Below are positions 24,876 to 34,094 of a DNA stretch of 64,000 nt, piece after piece. Position 1 is the first letter of the stretch. Each line of letters opens with the position of its first letter. Both the position numbers and the translations under genes were made by a program. Source of the stretch: an uncultured Bacteroides sp. GTDB taxonomy: Bacteria > Bacteroidota > Bacteroidia > Bacteroidales > Bacteroidaceae. Below the pieces are notes generated by a model, which saw only the letters and a program-made list of their open reading frames with translations, was not told the DNA's origin and did no database searches. The DNA lies in contig CALADS010000038.1 in the NCBI GenBank assembly GCA_937890825.1, positions 69,717-133,716 of the forward strand, written 5' to 3'.

Positions 24876-26195
24876 ATGCAACTAGAACAGATATTATACA
24901 ATTTACAGGTTGAAAAACTTACCGAGATGCAGGTTAAGGCTGGTGAGGCAATAGCTCGGCAGCAAGATGTAGTTCTATTATCGCCTACAGGCTCGGGCAA
25001 GACTTTGGCTTTTTTGTTGCCTTTAGTGCAGTCTTTAAGTCTGGATATATCGGGTGTGCAGGCTGTGGTTTTGGCTCCATCGAGAGAACTGGCTTTGCAG
25101 ATAGAGACAGTTTTTAAATCGATGAATACCCCTTTCAAGGTGATGAGCTGTTATGGGGGCAGGCCGGCCATGGATGAGCATCGCACCATGAAGGGATTGT
25201 GTCCGTCGGTTATTGTAGGTACTCCCGGTCGTATGAACGATCATCTGCGTAAAGGCAATTTTGATGTACAGTCGGTGCGTACGCTGGTGATAGATGAATT
25301 TGATAAGTGTCTGGAGTTTGGCTTTCATGATGAAATGTCTGAAGTAATCGGTCAGTTGCCAGCTTTGCGGCAACGTATACTGTTGTCTGCTACGGATGCT
25401 GAGGAAATACCGGAATTTGCGGGCATAGGTCATGAGAAATTGGTTAAACTGAACTTTTTGAATGAGGCCGCTAAAGAGGAACGCTTATTATTGAAGAGGG
25501 TTCTTTCGCCAGAGAAAGATAAATTGGAAACATTGTTTCGCTTGCTTTGTCAATTGGGCAATCATTCCACTTTGGTCTTTGTGAACTATCGTGAGAGTGT
25601 GGATAGGGTAGTGGAGTATCTCAGGAGTCGTAAATATCCTTGTGAGGCTTTCCATGGGGGATTGGATCAGGATATTCGCGAACGTGCATTGTATAAGTTT
25701 CGTAATGGCAGTTGTCCGGTCTTGATTTCTACCGACTTGGCAGCCCGTGGACTTGACATACCGGGTGTGGACCACGTAGTGCATTATCATCTTCCGGTAA
25801 ATGAAGAGGCTTTTACCCACCGTAACGGGCGTACGGCCCGCTGGCAATCTTCCGGTTTCTCCTATCTGATACTTCATGCAGAAGAGAAGTTGCCCGATTA
25901 TGTTACAGGTGAACTGCCCGTTTATGCATTGCAAGACCAGGGATGCAAACCTATTAAGCCGAAATGGGCCACATTATATATTGGCAAGGGGAAGAAAGAT
26001 AAACTGAATCGGATAGATATTGTGGGATTCTTATATAAGAAGGGAGGATTAGCTCGTGAAGATGTGGGGCAGGTGGATGTGAAGGAACATCATGCGTTCG
26101 TAGCTGTGCGACGCAGCAAAGTGAAGCAACTGCTGACGTTGGTTCGTGGAGAGAAGATTAAAGGAATGAAAACCATTATAGAAGAGGCTAAATAG
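24876..26195 (+). CDS. DbpA-like DEAD-box RNA helicase
   Basis: A 439-residue ATP-dependent RNA helicase. Motif I is SPTGSGKT (residues 36-43); motif Ia is VLAPSRELALQ; motif II is V-I-D-E-F-D, so the family D-E-A-D reads D-E-F-D here; motif III is S-A-T (about 171-173); motif V is STDLAARGLDIPG and motif VI HRNGRTAR. The last 75 residues (LYIGKGKKDKLNRIDIVGFL onwards) match the DbpA RNA-binding domain, which recognises hairpin 92 of 23S rRNA, so a role in large-subunit assembly is likely. It begins 28 bp after the PD-(D/E)XK gene and could be co-transcribed. Confidence 0.88.
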   Translation: MQLEQILYNLQVEKLTEMQVKAGEAIARQQDVVLLSPTGSGKTLAFLLPLVQSLSLDISGVQAVVLAPSRELALQIETVFKSMNTPFKVMSCYGGRPAMDEHRTMKGLCPSVIVGTPGRMNDHLRKGNFDVQSVRTLVIDEFDKCLEFGFHDEMSEVIGQLPALRQRILLSATDAEEIPEFAGIGHEKLVKLNFLNEAAKEERLLLKRVLSPEKDKLETLFRLLCQLGNHSTLVFVNYRESVDRVVEYLRSRKYPCEAFHGGLDQDIRERALYKFRNGSCPVLISTDLAARGLDIPGVDHVVHYHLPVNEEAFTHRNGRTARWQSSGFSYLILHAEEKLPDYVTGELPVYALQDQGCKPIKPKWATLYIGKGKKDKLNRIDIVGFLYKKGGLAREDVGQVDVKEHHAFVAVRRSKVKQLLTLVRGEKIKGMKTIIEEAK

Positions 26196-26388
26196 CAAAA
26201 TGTAAATAAAATAGTTGTTTTCTTTATTAAGTACGCTGTTTTGGTAATCAATAATGCTTGGTATAGACTGTTTATCTTTCGAAAAGTCAAATTGTCAAGT
26301 AGGGTTATCAAAGCAGCGTATATTTTTTCTATGAAGGAGTAAAAATGGTAGAATATGAAGAGTAAGGCGTGAAAAATATTAAGAATGA

Positions 26389-26419
26389 TTTGTTTTACAG
26401 AAAAAAAACTGTAATTTCG
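26389..26419 (+). promoter_or_regulatory. Promoter of serC-serA
   Basis: -33 TTTG (26389-26392), 19-bp spacer, -7 TAATTTCG (26412-26419, one mismatch). The rest of the 246-bp gap from 26196 shows no gene or RNA that I recognise. Confidence 0.55.
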
Positions 26420-26471
26420 CTATGTCGATAGACGTAAAAGAATGAATTTGTTTAACCAAAACATTTTTCAA

Positions 26472-27542
26472 ATGAAAAAACATAATTTTAATGCGGGTCC
26501 TTCTATTCTTCCGCGTGAGGTGATTGAAAATGCAGCTAATGCAGTTTTGGATTTTGGTGGTTCAGGTCTTTCAATTTTGGAAATCAGCCATCGTGCTAAA
26601 GATTTTCAGCCTGTAGTAGATGAAGCTGTAGCTTTGTTTAAAGAATTACTTAATATTCCAGAGGGTTACTCAGTGCTGTTCTTGGGTGGAGGTGCTAGCT
26701 TACAATTCTGTATGGTACCTTATAACTTCTTGGAGAAGAAAGCGGCTTATCTAAATACAGGTGTTTGGTCAAAGAAGGCTATTAAAGAGGCAAAAGGTTT
26801 TGGTGAAGTAGTAGAGGTGGCATCGTCTGCAGAGTCTACCTTTACTTATATTCCGAAAGATTATACGGTGCCTGCCGATGTAGATTATTTCCATATAACA
26901 ACAAATAATACAATCTATGGTACGGAAATCAAGGAAGATTTGAATGTGAATGTGCCTATGATTGCCGATATGTCATCTGATATATTCTCTCGCCCTATTG
27001 ATGTGTCCAAGTATATCTGTATTTATGGTGGTGCTCAGAAGAATCTGGCTCCTGCAGGTGTTACGTTTGTCATAGTGAAGAATGATGCACTAGGTAAGGT
27101 TTCTCGCTACATACCTACTATGCTGAATTATCAGACTCATATTGATGGCGGTTCTATGTTCAATACCCCTCCTGTATTCCCTATTTATACAGCTTTACAG
27201 ACATTGCGTTGGATTAAGGCCCAAGGTGGTGTGAAGGAAATGGAGCGTAGGGCTATAGAGAAGGCAGATATGCTGTATGCTGAAATAGACCGCAACAAAT
27301 TGTTTGTAGGAACTGCTGCTAAGGAAGACCGTTCTCGCATGAATATTTGTTTTGTAATGGCTCCGGAATACAAGGAACTGGAAGCTGACTTTTTGAAATT
27401 TGCTACAGAAAGAGGTATGGTAGGTATTAAGGGACATCGCTCTGTGGGTGGGTTCCGTGCATCTTGCTATAATGCAATGCCTAAAGAAAGCGTACAAGCC
27501 TTGATAGACTGTATGCAGGAATTTGAAAAACTTCACGCTTAA
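26472..27542 (+). CDS. serC: Phosphoserine aminotransferase
   Basis: About 356 residues. It converts 3-phosphohydroxypyruvate and glutamate to phosphoserine and 2-oxoglutarate, the second step of serine synthesis (also used in pyridoxine synthesis). The family start KKHNFNAGPSILPREV justifies ATG 26472 over the upstream ATG at 26442. Further signs are GGGASLQFCMVPYN (about 74-87), T-N-N-T-I-Y-G-T-E (about 145-153), and the PLP lysine in Y-G-G-A-Q-K-N-L-A-P-A-G (about 187-198). serA follows 12 bp downstream, so the pathway genes are in one operon. Confidence 0.96.
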   Translation: MKKHNFNAGPSILPREVIENAANAVLDFGGSGLSILEISHRAKDFQPVVDEAVALFKELLNIPEGYSVLFLGGGASLQFCMVPYNFLEKKAAYLNTGVWSKKAIKEAKGFGEVVEVASSAESTFTYIPKDYTVPADVDYFHITTNNTIYGTEIKEDLNVNVPMIADMSSDIFSRPIDVSKYICIYGGAQKNLAPAGVTFVIVKNDALGKVSRYIPTMLNYQTHIDGGSMFNTPPVFPIYTALQTLRWIKAQGGVKEMERRAIEKADMLYAEIDRNKLFVGTAAKEDRSRMNICFVMAPEYKELEADFLKFATERGMVGIKGHRSVGGFRASCYNAMPKESVQALIDCMQEFEKLHA

Positions 27543-27554
27543 TCCGATAATATT

Positions 27555-28475
27555 ATGAAAGTATTAGTGGCAACAGATAAGCCGTTTGCTAAAGTGGCAA
27601 TAGACGGTATTCGTAAGGTGGTAGAAGATGCCGGTTATGAATTGGTATTGCTTGAAAAATATGGTGAAAAGGCCAAATTGTTGGAAGCAGTAAAGGATGC
27701 TAATGCAATTATTATTCGAAGTGATATCATTGATGCGGAAGTGTTTGATGCAGCCAAGGATCTGAAGATTGTGGTGCGTGCCGGTGCAGGCTATGATAAT
27801 GTAGATTTGGAAGCAGCTACGGCACATGGGGTATGTGTGATGAATACTCCTGGACAGAATTCAAATGCGGTGGCAGAATTGGCTTTCGGATTGATGGTGA
27901 TGGCGGTTCGGCATATGTACAACGGTACTTCGGGTACAGAATTGAAGGGTAAAAAGCTGGGTATCCATGCTTATGGTAATGTGGGGCGCAATGTGGCTCG
28001 CATAGCCAAAGGATTTGGTATGGAAATTTATGCTTATGATGCTTTCTGTCCGAAGACACTTATTGAAAATGACGGAATTAAAGCGGTAGATTCTCCGGAA
28101 GAATTGTACGAGATTTGCGATATCGTTTCGCTGCATTTGCCGGCTACGGCTGACACCAAGGGTACTATAGGTAAGCATCTGGTAGGTAGAATGCCGAAAA
28201 ATGGTTTGTTAGTGAATACTGCTCGTAAAGAAGTAATCAATGAAGAGGAATTGATAACTTTGCTCGAAGAACGTGGCGATTTGGAATATGTGACGGATAT
28301 TATGCCGGCTGCTAATGATACCTTTAAGGAAAAATTTGCAGGTAGGTATTTCTCTACTCCTAAGAAGATGGGTGCACAGACGGCTGAGGCTAATATCAAT
28401 GCTGGTATTGCGGCTGCCAACCAAATCGTGGGCTTTTTCAAGGAAGGTTGCGAAAGATTCCGCGTAAATAAATAA
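27555..28475 (+). CDS. serA: D-3-phosphoglycerate dehydrogenase, short form
   Basis: A 306-residue NAD-dependent dehydrogenase for the first step of serine synthesis. Two domains: substrate-binding parts at both ends and a central Rossmann fold with L-G-I-H-A-Y-G-N-V-G-R (the first glycine of the usual GxGxxG is Ala). The catalytic Arg lies in N-T-A-R-K-E. The position normally held by the catalytic His (in the T-P-H motif) is Lys270 (T-P-K-K-M-G-A-Q-T). There is no C-terminal ACT domain, so no serine feedback by that route. The Lys-for-His form is known from Bacteroides and Entamoeba enzymes. The gene follows serC closely. Confidence 0.9.
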   Translation: MKVLVATDKPFAKVAIDGIRKVVEDAGYELVLLEKYGEKAKLLEAVKDANAIIIRSDIIDAEVFDAAKDLKIVVRAGAGYDNVDLEAATAHGVCVMNTPGQNSNAVAELAFGLMVMAVRHMYNGTSGTELKGKKLGIHAYGNVGRNVARIAKGFGMEIYAYDAFCPKTLIENDGIKAVDSPEELYEICDIVSLHLPATADTKGTIGKHLVGRMPKNGLLVNTARKEVINEEELITLLEERGDLEYVTDIMPAANDTFKEKFAGRYFSTPKKMGAQTAEANINAGIAAANQIVGFFKEGCERFRVNK

Positions 28476-28513
28476 TTGTCATTTAGAGAGCAGATTGCAT
28501 ACCTCTCTAAGTA

Positions 28514-28547
28514 GCTGATGACGCAAATCTGCGTCATCAGCGTTTTT
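28514..28547 (+). terminator. Terminator after serA
   Basis: A 12-bp perfect stem (28514-28525, 28530-28541) with a 4-nt loop, followed by G and five T. It separates serCA from the DUF1015 gene and may allow read-through. Confidence 0.8.
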
Positions 28548-28582
28548 AAAGAATACCTTATAATTACCTTTATAATCTAAAC

Positions 28583-29830
28583 ATGGCAACAATAAAACCT
28601 TTTAAAGGCATTCGCCCGCCTCAAGAGTGGGTAGAGCAGGTGGCTTCTCGTCCGTATGATGTATTGAACTCTTCAGAAGCACGTCAAGAAGCTGCTGGTA
28701 ATGAAAAATCCCTCTATCATATTATCAAGCCGGAAATAGATTTTCCGGAGGGTACCGATGAACATGATCCTCGAGTATATCAGAAAGCTGCCGAAAACTT
28801 TCAGATGTTTCAGGATAAGGGATGGCTGGTACAGGATGAAAAAGAAAACTATTACGTCTATGCACAGACCATGAATGGAAAGACGCAGTATGGACTGGTG
28901 GTAGGGGCGTATGTGCCTGATTATATGAATGGGGTGATTAAGAAGCATGAATTGACCAGGCGTGATAAAGAGGAAGACCGCATGAAGCATGTGCGGGTGA
29001 ACAATGCCAATATTGAGCCGGTGTTCTTTGCATATCCTGATAATGCGGGGCTGGATGCAGTAATAGCCCGTTATACGGCCGAGAAACCCATTTATGATTT
29101 TGTGGCACCTGACGATGGTTTTGGACATCAGTTCTGGATTATCGACCAGCCGCAGGATATTGATTTTATCACGAAGGAGTTTGCCAAGATGCCGGCACTT
29201 TATATCGCAGATGGACATCACCGTAGTGCGGCCGCTGCTTTGGTAGGTGCTGAAAAAGCAAAGCAAAATCCTCATCATAAGGGGGATGAAGAGTATAACT
29301 ACTTCATGGCTGTTTGTTTCCCGGCAAATCAGTTGACTATCATAGACTATAATCGTGTAGTGAAAGACTTGAATGGGTTAACTCCGGCTCAGTTCTTGGA
29401 AGCTGTAGGCAAGAATTTTACAGTGGAAGAAAAAGGTACAGAAATTTATCGTCCTGTAGCATTGCATAATTTTTCCTTATATCTGGATGGAAAATGGTAT
29501 AGCTTAACTGCTAAGGAAGGTACATATGACGATAATGATCCGATAGGTGTATTGGATGTGACTATTTCTTCCAATCTGATTTTGGATGAAATTTTAGGTA
29601 TTAAGGATCTTCGTTCCGATAAGCGTATAGACTTTGTAGGAGGAATACGTGGATTGGGAGAACTGAATAAGCGAGTGGATAGCGGAGAAATGAAGGTGGC
29701 TTTGGCACTCTATCCGGTATCTATGAAGCAATTAATGGACATTGCCGATACAGGTAATATCATGCCGCCAAAGACGACATGGTTTGAACCGAAACTTCGA
29801 TCCGGATTGATTATTCATAAATTGGTTTAA
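28583..29830 (+). CDS. DUF1015 family protein beside serine genes
   Basis: A 415-residue cytosolic protein of the DUF1015 family. The start KPFKGIRPPQEWVEQVASRPYDV is the family hallmark (given here in part), followed by a central A-D-G-H-H-R-S-A-A-A (D210 to H213, R214). The ADGHHR motif resembles the catalytic D-G-H-x-R of ParB/SerK-like proteins. DUF1015 genes are often found next to serA and serC, so a role in serine or phosphoserine metabolism is a reasonable guess, but no activity is established from the sequence. It lies 107 bp after serA behind a hairpin and may share the operon by read-through. Confidence 0.85.
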   Translation: MATIKPFKGIRPPQEWVEQVASRPYDVLNSSEARQEAAGNEKSLYHIIKPEIDFPEGTDEHDPRVYQKAAENFQMFQDKGWLVQDEKENYYVYAQTMNGKTQYGLVVGAYVPDYMNGVIKKHELTRRDKEEDRMKHVRVNNANIEPVFFAYPDNAGLDAVIARYTAEKPIYDFVAPDDGFGHQFWIIDQPQDIDFITKEFAKMPALYIADGHHRSAAAALVGAEKAKQNPHHKGDEEYNYFMAVCFPANQLTIIDYNRVVKDLNGLTPAQFLEAVGKNFTVEEKGTEIYRPVALHNFSLYLDGKWYSLTAKEGTYDDNDPIGVLDVTISSNLILDEILGIKDLRSDKRIDFVGGIRGLGELNKRVDSGEMKVALALYPVSMKQLMDIADTGNIMPPKTTWFEPKLRSGLIIHKLV

Positions 29831-29847
29831 AGATATAGTTTCTAAGC

Positions 29848-29916
29848 ATACCAGCATGTAAAGCAAACACCCCTGCTACTTACTGTGGCAGGGGTGTTTG
29901 CTTTACATGCTGGTAT
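29848..29916. terminator. Very long bidirectional hairpin, 29-bp perfect stem
   Basis: Arms 29848-29876 and 29888-29916 are perfectly complementary over 29 bp with an 11-nt loop. It lies between the convergent DUF1015 and tex genes. The 3' sides are only moderately T-rich. Confidence 0.85.
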
Positions 29917-29937
29917 CTTGACTTTACTTTTATATTT

Positions 29938-32070
29938 TTATTGTTCTACTCTTTTCATAGTCAGTTGTATGCGTTTTCTTTCCATATCAATATTCAGCAC
30001 CTTGACGCGTACGTGCTGGTGTATGGAAACCACTTCGTTCGGATTGCTGATATAGCGGTCGGCTAGTTGTGAAAGATGCACCAGGCCGCTTTCTTTTATA
30101 CCTATATCTACAAAAGCCCCGAAATTGGTTATGTTGCCTACTATGCCCGGCAGTTCCATACCGATGCAGAGGTCTTCGATGGTACGTACATTCTTGTCAA
30201 ATTCAAAAACTTTGATAGGCCCTCTTGGGTCGCGGCCGGGTTTTTCCAGTTCTTGCAGGATGTCTTTCAGCGTTGGCATACCTACTGTGTCTGTAAGATA
30301 ATGCTCCAACTTTATTTTTTGGCGAAGTTCTTTACTGGCTATCAGTTCTTCTACCGTGCAGTGCATATCGTTGGCCATTTGCTCTACAATGCAGTAGCTT
30401 TCCGGGTGTACTGCTGTGTTGTCCAAAGGATTTTTGGCACCCGGTATGCGGAGGAATCCGGCACATTGTTCAAAGGCCTTGGCTCCCATGCGCGGTACCT
30501 TCATCAGTTCTTTGCGCGAATGGAAGGCTCCATGCTCGGCCCGATAGTTCACGATGTTCTGTGCCAGTTGCGGGCCAAGGCCTGAAATGTAGGTCAGCAG
30601 GTGACTGCTGGCTGTATTCAGATTGACGCCTACCAGATTGACGCAGTTTTCTACAGTCTGGTCGAGTGATTTCTTAAGTTTGCTTTGGTCTACATCATGC
30701 TGGTACTGACCTACACCGATAGATTTGGGATCAATCTTTACCAATTCAGCCAGCGGATCCATCAGCCGGCGTGCAATGGATACGGCACCACGCACAGTAA
30801 CATCGTATTCCGGGAACTCATCGCGTGCTATTTTTGAAGCCGAGTAAATGGAAGCACCTTGTTCGCTTACCACAAAGATTTGCACATCTTGATGGAAGGT
30901 CTGTCTCTTCAGAAATTCTTCTGTTTCGCGGCTGGCTGTGCCGTTGCCCACGGCGATGGCCTCTATCTGATAGGCCTCTACCATTTTCTGAAGTTTGGCC
31001 ATGGCTTCTTTAGGCTTGCTGACTGGCGGATGCGGATAGATGTTTTCATTATGCAGCAGATTGCCCTGAGCATCCAGGCATACAACCTTGCATCCGGTGC
31101 GAAAGCCTGGATCGATGCCCATTACGCGTTTTTGCCCCAATGGAGATGCCAATAATAATTGTCGAAGGTTAGCGGTGAATACGTGGATAGCTTCCTCATC
31201 GGCCCGTTCTTTGCTAGAGGTGGCAAATTCTGTTTCGATGGATGGCTTTAGCAGACGTTTGTAGGCATCTTGAACAGCCAATGACACTTGCATTCCGCAA
31301 GCATTATGGCTACGTACAAACTGTCGTTCCAAACGCTCGGTACAAGCATCGTCATCGGGACTGATTCCTACTTTCAGAAAGCCTTCGGTTTCACCGCGCC
31401 GAATGGCCAGCAGTCGGTGTGAGCTGCAGCGTTTCAGTGGTTCCTGGCAGTCAAAGTAATCCCGGTAATTGGCTGCTTCCTCTTCTTTGCCTTTCACCAC
31501 CTTGGTGGTAAGTACAGCTTGTCGGGTAAAAGCATTTCGTACCTGATTACGTGCTTGTTCATCTTCGCTCACCTGTTCGGCTATGATGTCGCGTGCGCCT
31601 TTCAAGGCATCTTCTACATCTTTCACCTCTCCTTTTACATAAGTCGAAGCACGCTTTTCGGGTTGAGGCTCCCGTTGCAGCATCAGCAGAGTGGCCAGAG
31701 GCTCCAAACCCTTTTGCCGGGCTGCTTCGGCACGTGTGCGTCGTTTGGGCTTAAAAGGCAGATACAGGTCTTCCAATACTGTAGCATCCCAGGTTTCGGC
31801 GATACGCTTGGATAATTCATCGGTGAGTTTGCCTTGTTCCCGGATGGTGTTGGTAATGGTATCTTTACGTTTGGCCAGTTCATTCAGTTTATCATACTGA
31901 GTTTGAATAGCTTCTATCTGTACTTCATCCAATCCGCCCGTAGCTTCTTTCCGGTATCGGCTGATGAAGGGAATAGTGGCTCCATCCTGGAGCAGGTGCA
32001 AGGTCTGTTGAATTTGTTTTTCCGACAGCGACAGCGTCTGTGCTATCCTTTTATGGAAGAAATCCGTCAT
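29938..32070 (-). CDS. tex: Tex-family transcription accessory protein
   Basis: A 710-residue nucleic-acid-binding protein. The N-terminal helical Tex domain (LSLSEKQIQQTLHLLQDGAT, IPFISRYRKEATGGLDEVQI) leads into a YqgF-like RNase H fold (GIDPGFRTGCKVVCLDAQ, about 322-339), two helix-hairpin-helix units (about 500-590), and an S1 RNA-binding domain at about 645-710 (GIVGNITNFGAFVDIGIKES). Tex proteins are conserved and act in transcription and RNA-related stress tolerance; the precise role in Bacteroides is not defined. It is a single-gene unit, divergent from the 5'-nucleotidase. Confidence 0.95.
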   Translation of the reverse strand: MTDFFHKRIAQTLSLSEKQIQQTLHLLQDGATIPFISRYRKEATGGLDEVQIEAIQTQYDKLNELAKRKDTITNTIREQGKLTDELSKRIAETWDATVLEDLYLPFKPKRRTRAEAARQKGLEPLATLLMLQREPQPEKRASTYVKGEVKDVEDALKGARDIIAEQVSEDEQARNQVRNAFTRQAVLTTKVVKGKEEEAANYRDYFDCQEPLKRCSSHRLLAIRRGETEGFLKVGISPDDDACTERLERQFVRSHNACGMQVSLAVQDAYKRLLKPSIETEFATSSKERADEEAIHVFTANLRQLLLASPLGQKRVMGIDPGFRTGCKVVCLDAQGNLLHNENIYPHPPVSKPKEAMAKLQKMVEAYQIEAIAVGNGTASRETEEFLKRQTFHQDVQIFVVSEQGASIYSASKIARDEFPEYDVTVRGAVSIARRLMDPLAELVKIDPKSIGVGQYQHDVDQSKLKKSLDQTVENCVNLVGVNLNTASSHLLTYISGLGPQLAQNIVNYRAEHGAFHSRKELMKVPRMGAKAFEQCAGFLRIPGAKNPLDNTAVHPESYCIVEQMANDMHCTVEELIASKELRQKIKLEHYLTDTVGMPTLKDILQELEKPGRDPRGPIKVFEFDKNVRTIEDLCIGMELPGIVGNITNFGAFVDIGIKESGLVHLSQLADRYISNPNEVVSIHQHVRVKVLNIDMERKRIQLTMKRVEQ

Positions 32071-32101
32071 ATACGTTATGTTTAGATGAAAGTTTTGCCG
32101 A

Positions 32102-32109
32102 CAAAAATA
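32102..32109 (-). promoter_or_regulatory. -7 element of tex
   Basis: The minus strand reads TATTTTTG, exact TAnnTTTG, 31 bp upstream of the tex start. No clear -33 element. Confidence 0.5.
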
Positions 32110-32131
32110 CGAAAAACAATCGTCTTTTCAT

Positions 32132-32139
32132 TACTTTTG
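32132..32139 (+). promoter_or_regulatory. -7 element of the 5'-nucleotidase gene
   Basis: TACTTTTG lies 28 bp upstream of the ATG at 32168 in the short divergent gap with tex. -33 weak. Confidence 0.5.
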
Positions 32140-32167
32140 TCGGCAGAACTCCTAATTCTATAAATGT

Positions 32168-33913
32168 ATGAAACGATTCGTCTGTCTGTCTTTATTTTGG
32201 GTGGTGTCGTTGCTGATGGTGACGGCACAAGAGAAAATTGTGAAATTAAAAGTGGTGCAAACCAGTGATATACACGGTAATTTCTTTCCGGTAGATTTTA
32301 TTCGTCAATGTCCGTCTGAGGGTAGTTTGGCGCGGGTGTCTGCTTTTGTAAAGGAGCAGCGGAATGTTTATGCCGACCGTCTGCTGTTATTAGATGACGG
32401 AGATATTCTGCAAGGGCAGCCTTCGGCTTATTATTATAATTATATAGATACTGCATCTGTTCATCTTACGGCAGCGGTAATGAATTATATGAAGTATGAT
32501 GCGGGCAACATGGGCAATCATGATATAGAAACTGGTCGGGCTGTGTTCGACCGCTGGATAAAGGATTGCGATTTCCCCATGCTGGGTGCCAATATCGTAG
32601 ATGCTGTTTCGGGCAAGCCTCACTGCAAGCCCTATATAGTGATGGAACGTGATGGGGTGAAGGTGGCTGTGCTGGGCATGATTACACCTGCCATCCCCGT
32701 TTGGCTGTCGGAGAATCTCTGGCAGGGACTCCGCTTTGACGATATGGAGCAGACGGCGCGGAAGTGGGTGAAAATTATACAGGAGAAAGAGCATCCGGAT
32801 GTGTTGATAGGAGTGTTTCATGCCGGACAGCGTGCGGTGGAAATGGGTGGAAAATACCGCGACAATGCTTCATTGGAAGTGGCCACACGTGTGCCGGGAT
32901 TTGATTTGGTGCTGATGGGGCATGACCATTCACGCGCGTGTAAGAAGGTGGTGAATGTGGCAGGAGATACGGTATTGGTAATGAATCCTGCCAATAACGG
33001 TCGGGTGGTAAGTAATGCTGAGGTGACTTTGACGCTGAATAATGGTAAAGTGGTGGACAAGCAGTTGACAGGAGAATTGACAGATATGGCTCGGTATGAG
33101 CCTGATGCGGAATTTATGAAGCATTTTTCTGCTGAATATTCGGCCGTATCGTCCTTTGTATCAAAGAAAATCGGGCGGATGAACACCACCATTTCTACCC
33201 GTCCTGCTTATTTTGGCTCCTCTGCTTTCGTAGACCTTATTCACGAGTTGCAATTGGCTATCAGCGGTGCAGAAATATCATTGGTGGCACCTCTTTCTTT
33301 CGATGCGTCCATTCAGCAGGGCGATGTTAGGGTGAGCGATATGTTCAGTCTTTATAAATACGAGAACATGCTTTACACCATGCGTCTGTCTGGTGCAGAA
33401 ATCAGGGGACTGCTGGAAATGTCGTATGCACAGTGGGTGAATGAAATGAAGAGTGCCGATGATGATTTGCTTCTTTTCCGTGGTACAGGCAACAAAGGTG
33501 CCGAAGAACGCTCCACTTTTCGCTATCCCAGTTATAATTTCGACTCTGCGGCAGGTATCGTATATACCGTGGACGTAACCAAACCTGCCGGACAACGGGT
33601 GAATATCCTGCAAATGGCCGATGGACAGCCTTTCAAGCTTGAGAGCATGTATGAAGTAGCAGTAAATTCTTACAGGGGCAACGGCGGGGGAGAACTACTA
33701 ACCAAGGGAGCCGGCATTCTGCAAGATGAATTGAAGAGCCGCATTGTTCGCTCTACCGATAAAGATTTGCGCTTCTATTTGATGCGCTATATCGAAGAGC
33801 ATCGGGAAATCACTCCCAAGGCCTTGAATCAATGGAAATTTATTCCGGAAGAGTGGGTGGGCCCGGCAACCAGACGGGATTACCGACGTCTCTTTGGTGA
33901 AGACATGCCCTGA
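32168..33913 (+). CDS. Secreted 5'-nucleotidase / 2',3'-cyclic phosphodiesterase family
   Basis: A 581-residue exported enzyme (signal peptide MKRFVCLSLFWVVSLLMVTA). The N-terminal metallophosphoesterase domain has VVQTSDIHGNFFPVDF, DDGDILQGQP, M-G-N-H-D-I-E, and G-H-D-H-S-R; the C-terminal 5'-nucleotidase domain (about 320-560) has the substrate-binding N-S-Y-R-G-N-G-G-G. It dephosphorylates nucleotides in the periplasm or outside the cell, releasing nucleoside and phosphate. It could complement the nuclease at 22457. Single-gene unit closed by a long hairpin. Confidence 0.92.
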   Translation: MKRFVCLSLFWVVSLLMVTAQEKIVKLKVVQTSDIHGNFFPVDFIRQCPSEGSLARVSAFVKEQRNVYADRLLLLDDGDILQGQPSAYYYNYIDTASVHLTAAVMNYMKYDAGNMGNHDIETGRAVFDRWIKDCDFPMLGANIVDAVSGKPHCKPYIVMERDGVKVAVLGMITPAIPVWLSENLWQGLRFDDMEQTARKWVKIIQEKEHPDVLIGVFHAGQRAVEMGGKYRDNASLEVATRVPGFDLVLMGHDHSRACKKVVNVAGDTVLVMNPANNGRVVSNAEVTLTLNNGKVVDKQLTGELTDMARYEPDAEFMKHFSAEYSAVSSFVSKKIGRMNTTISTRPAYFGSSAFVDLIHELQLAISGAEISLVAPLSFDASIQQGDVRVSDMFSLYKYENMLYTMRLSGAEIRGLLEMSYAQWVNEMKSADDDLLLFRGTGNKGAEERSTFRYPSYNFDSAAGIVYTVDVTKPAGQRVNILQMADGQPFKLESMYEVAVNSYRGNGGGELLTKGAGILQDELKSRIVRSTDKDLRFYLMRYIEEHREITPKALNQWKFIPEEWVGPATRRDYRRLFGEDMP

Positions 33914-33935
33914 CGGCCTGTTTCAACGCAAGTAA

Positions 33936-33997
33936 CTGCATAGCCCTTAGCAAGCGGTTGCATCTGCCCTTGCAACCGCTTGCTAAGGGCTATGCAG
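33936..33997. terminator. Long hairpin, 27-bp perfect stem
   Basis: Arms 33936-33962 and 33971-33997 pair perfectly over 27 bp with an 8-nt loop, 22 bp after the 5'-nucleotidase stop. There is no T-run, so it may stabilise the mRNA end rather than terminate on its own. Confidence 0.8.
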
Positions 33998-34094
33998 CTA
34001 TACTGCCTTTGCTGCAATAGCTGTTTATGGGTAGCTGTTGCAGGTAACTCTACACCGGAAAAATTTTATTTGCTAGTTCTTAATGATGGTTCTT

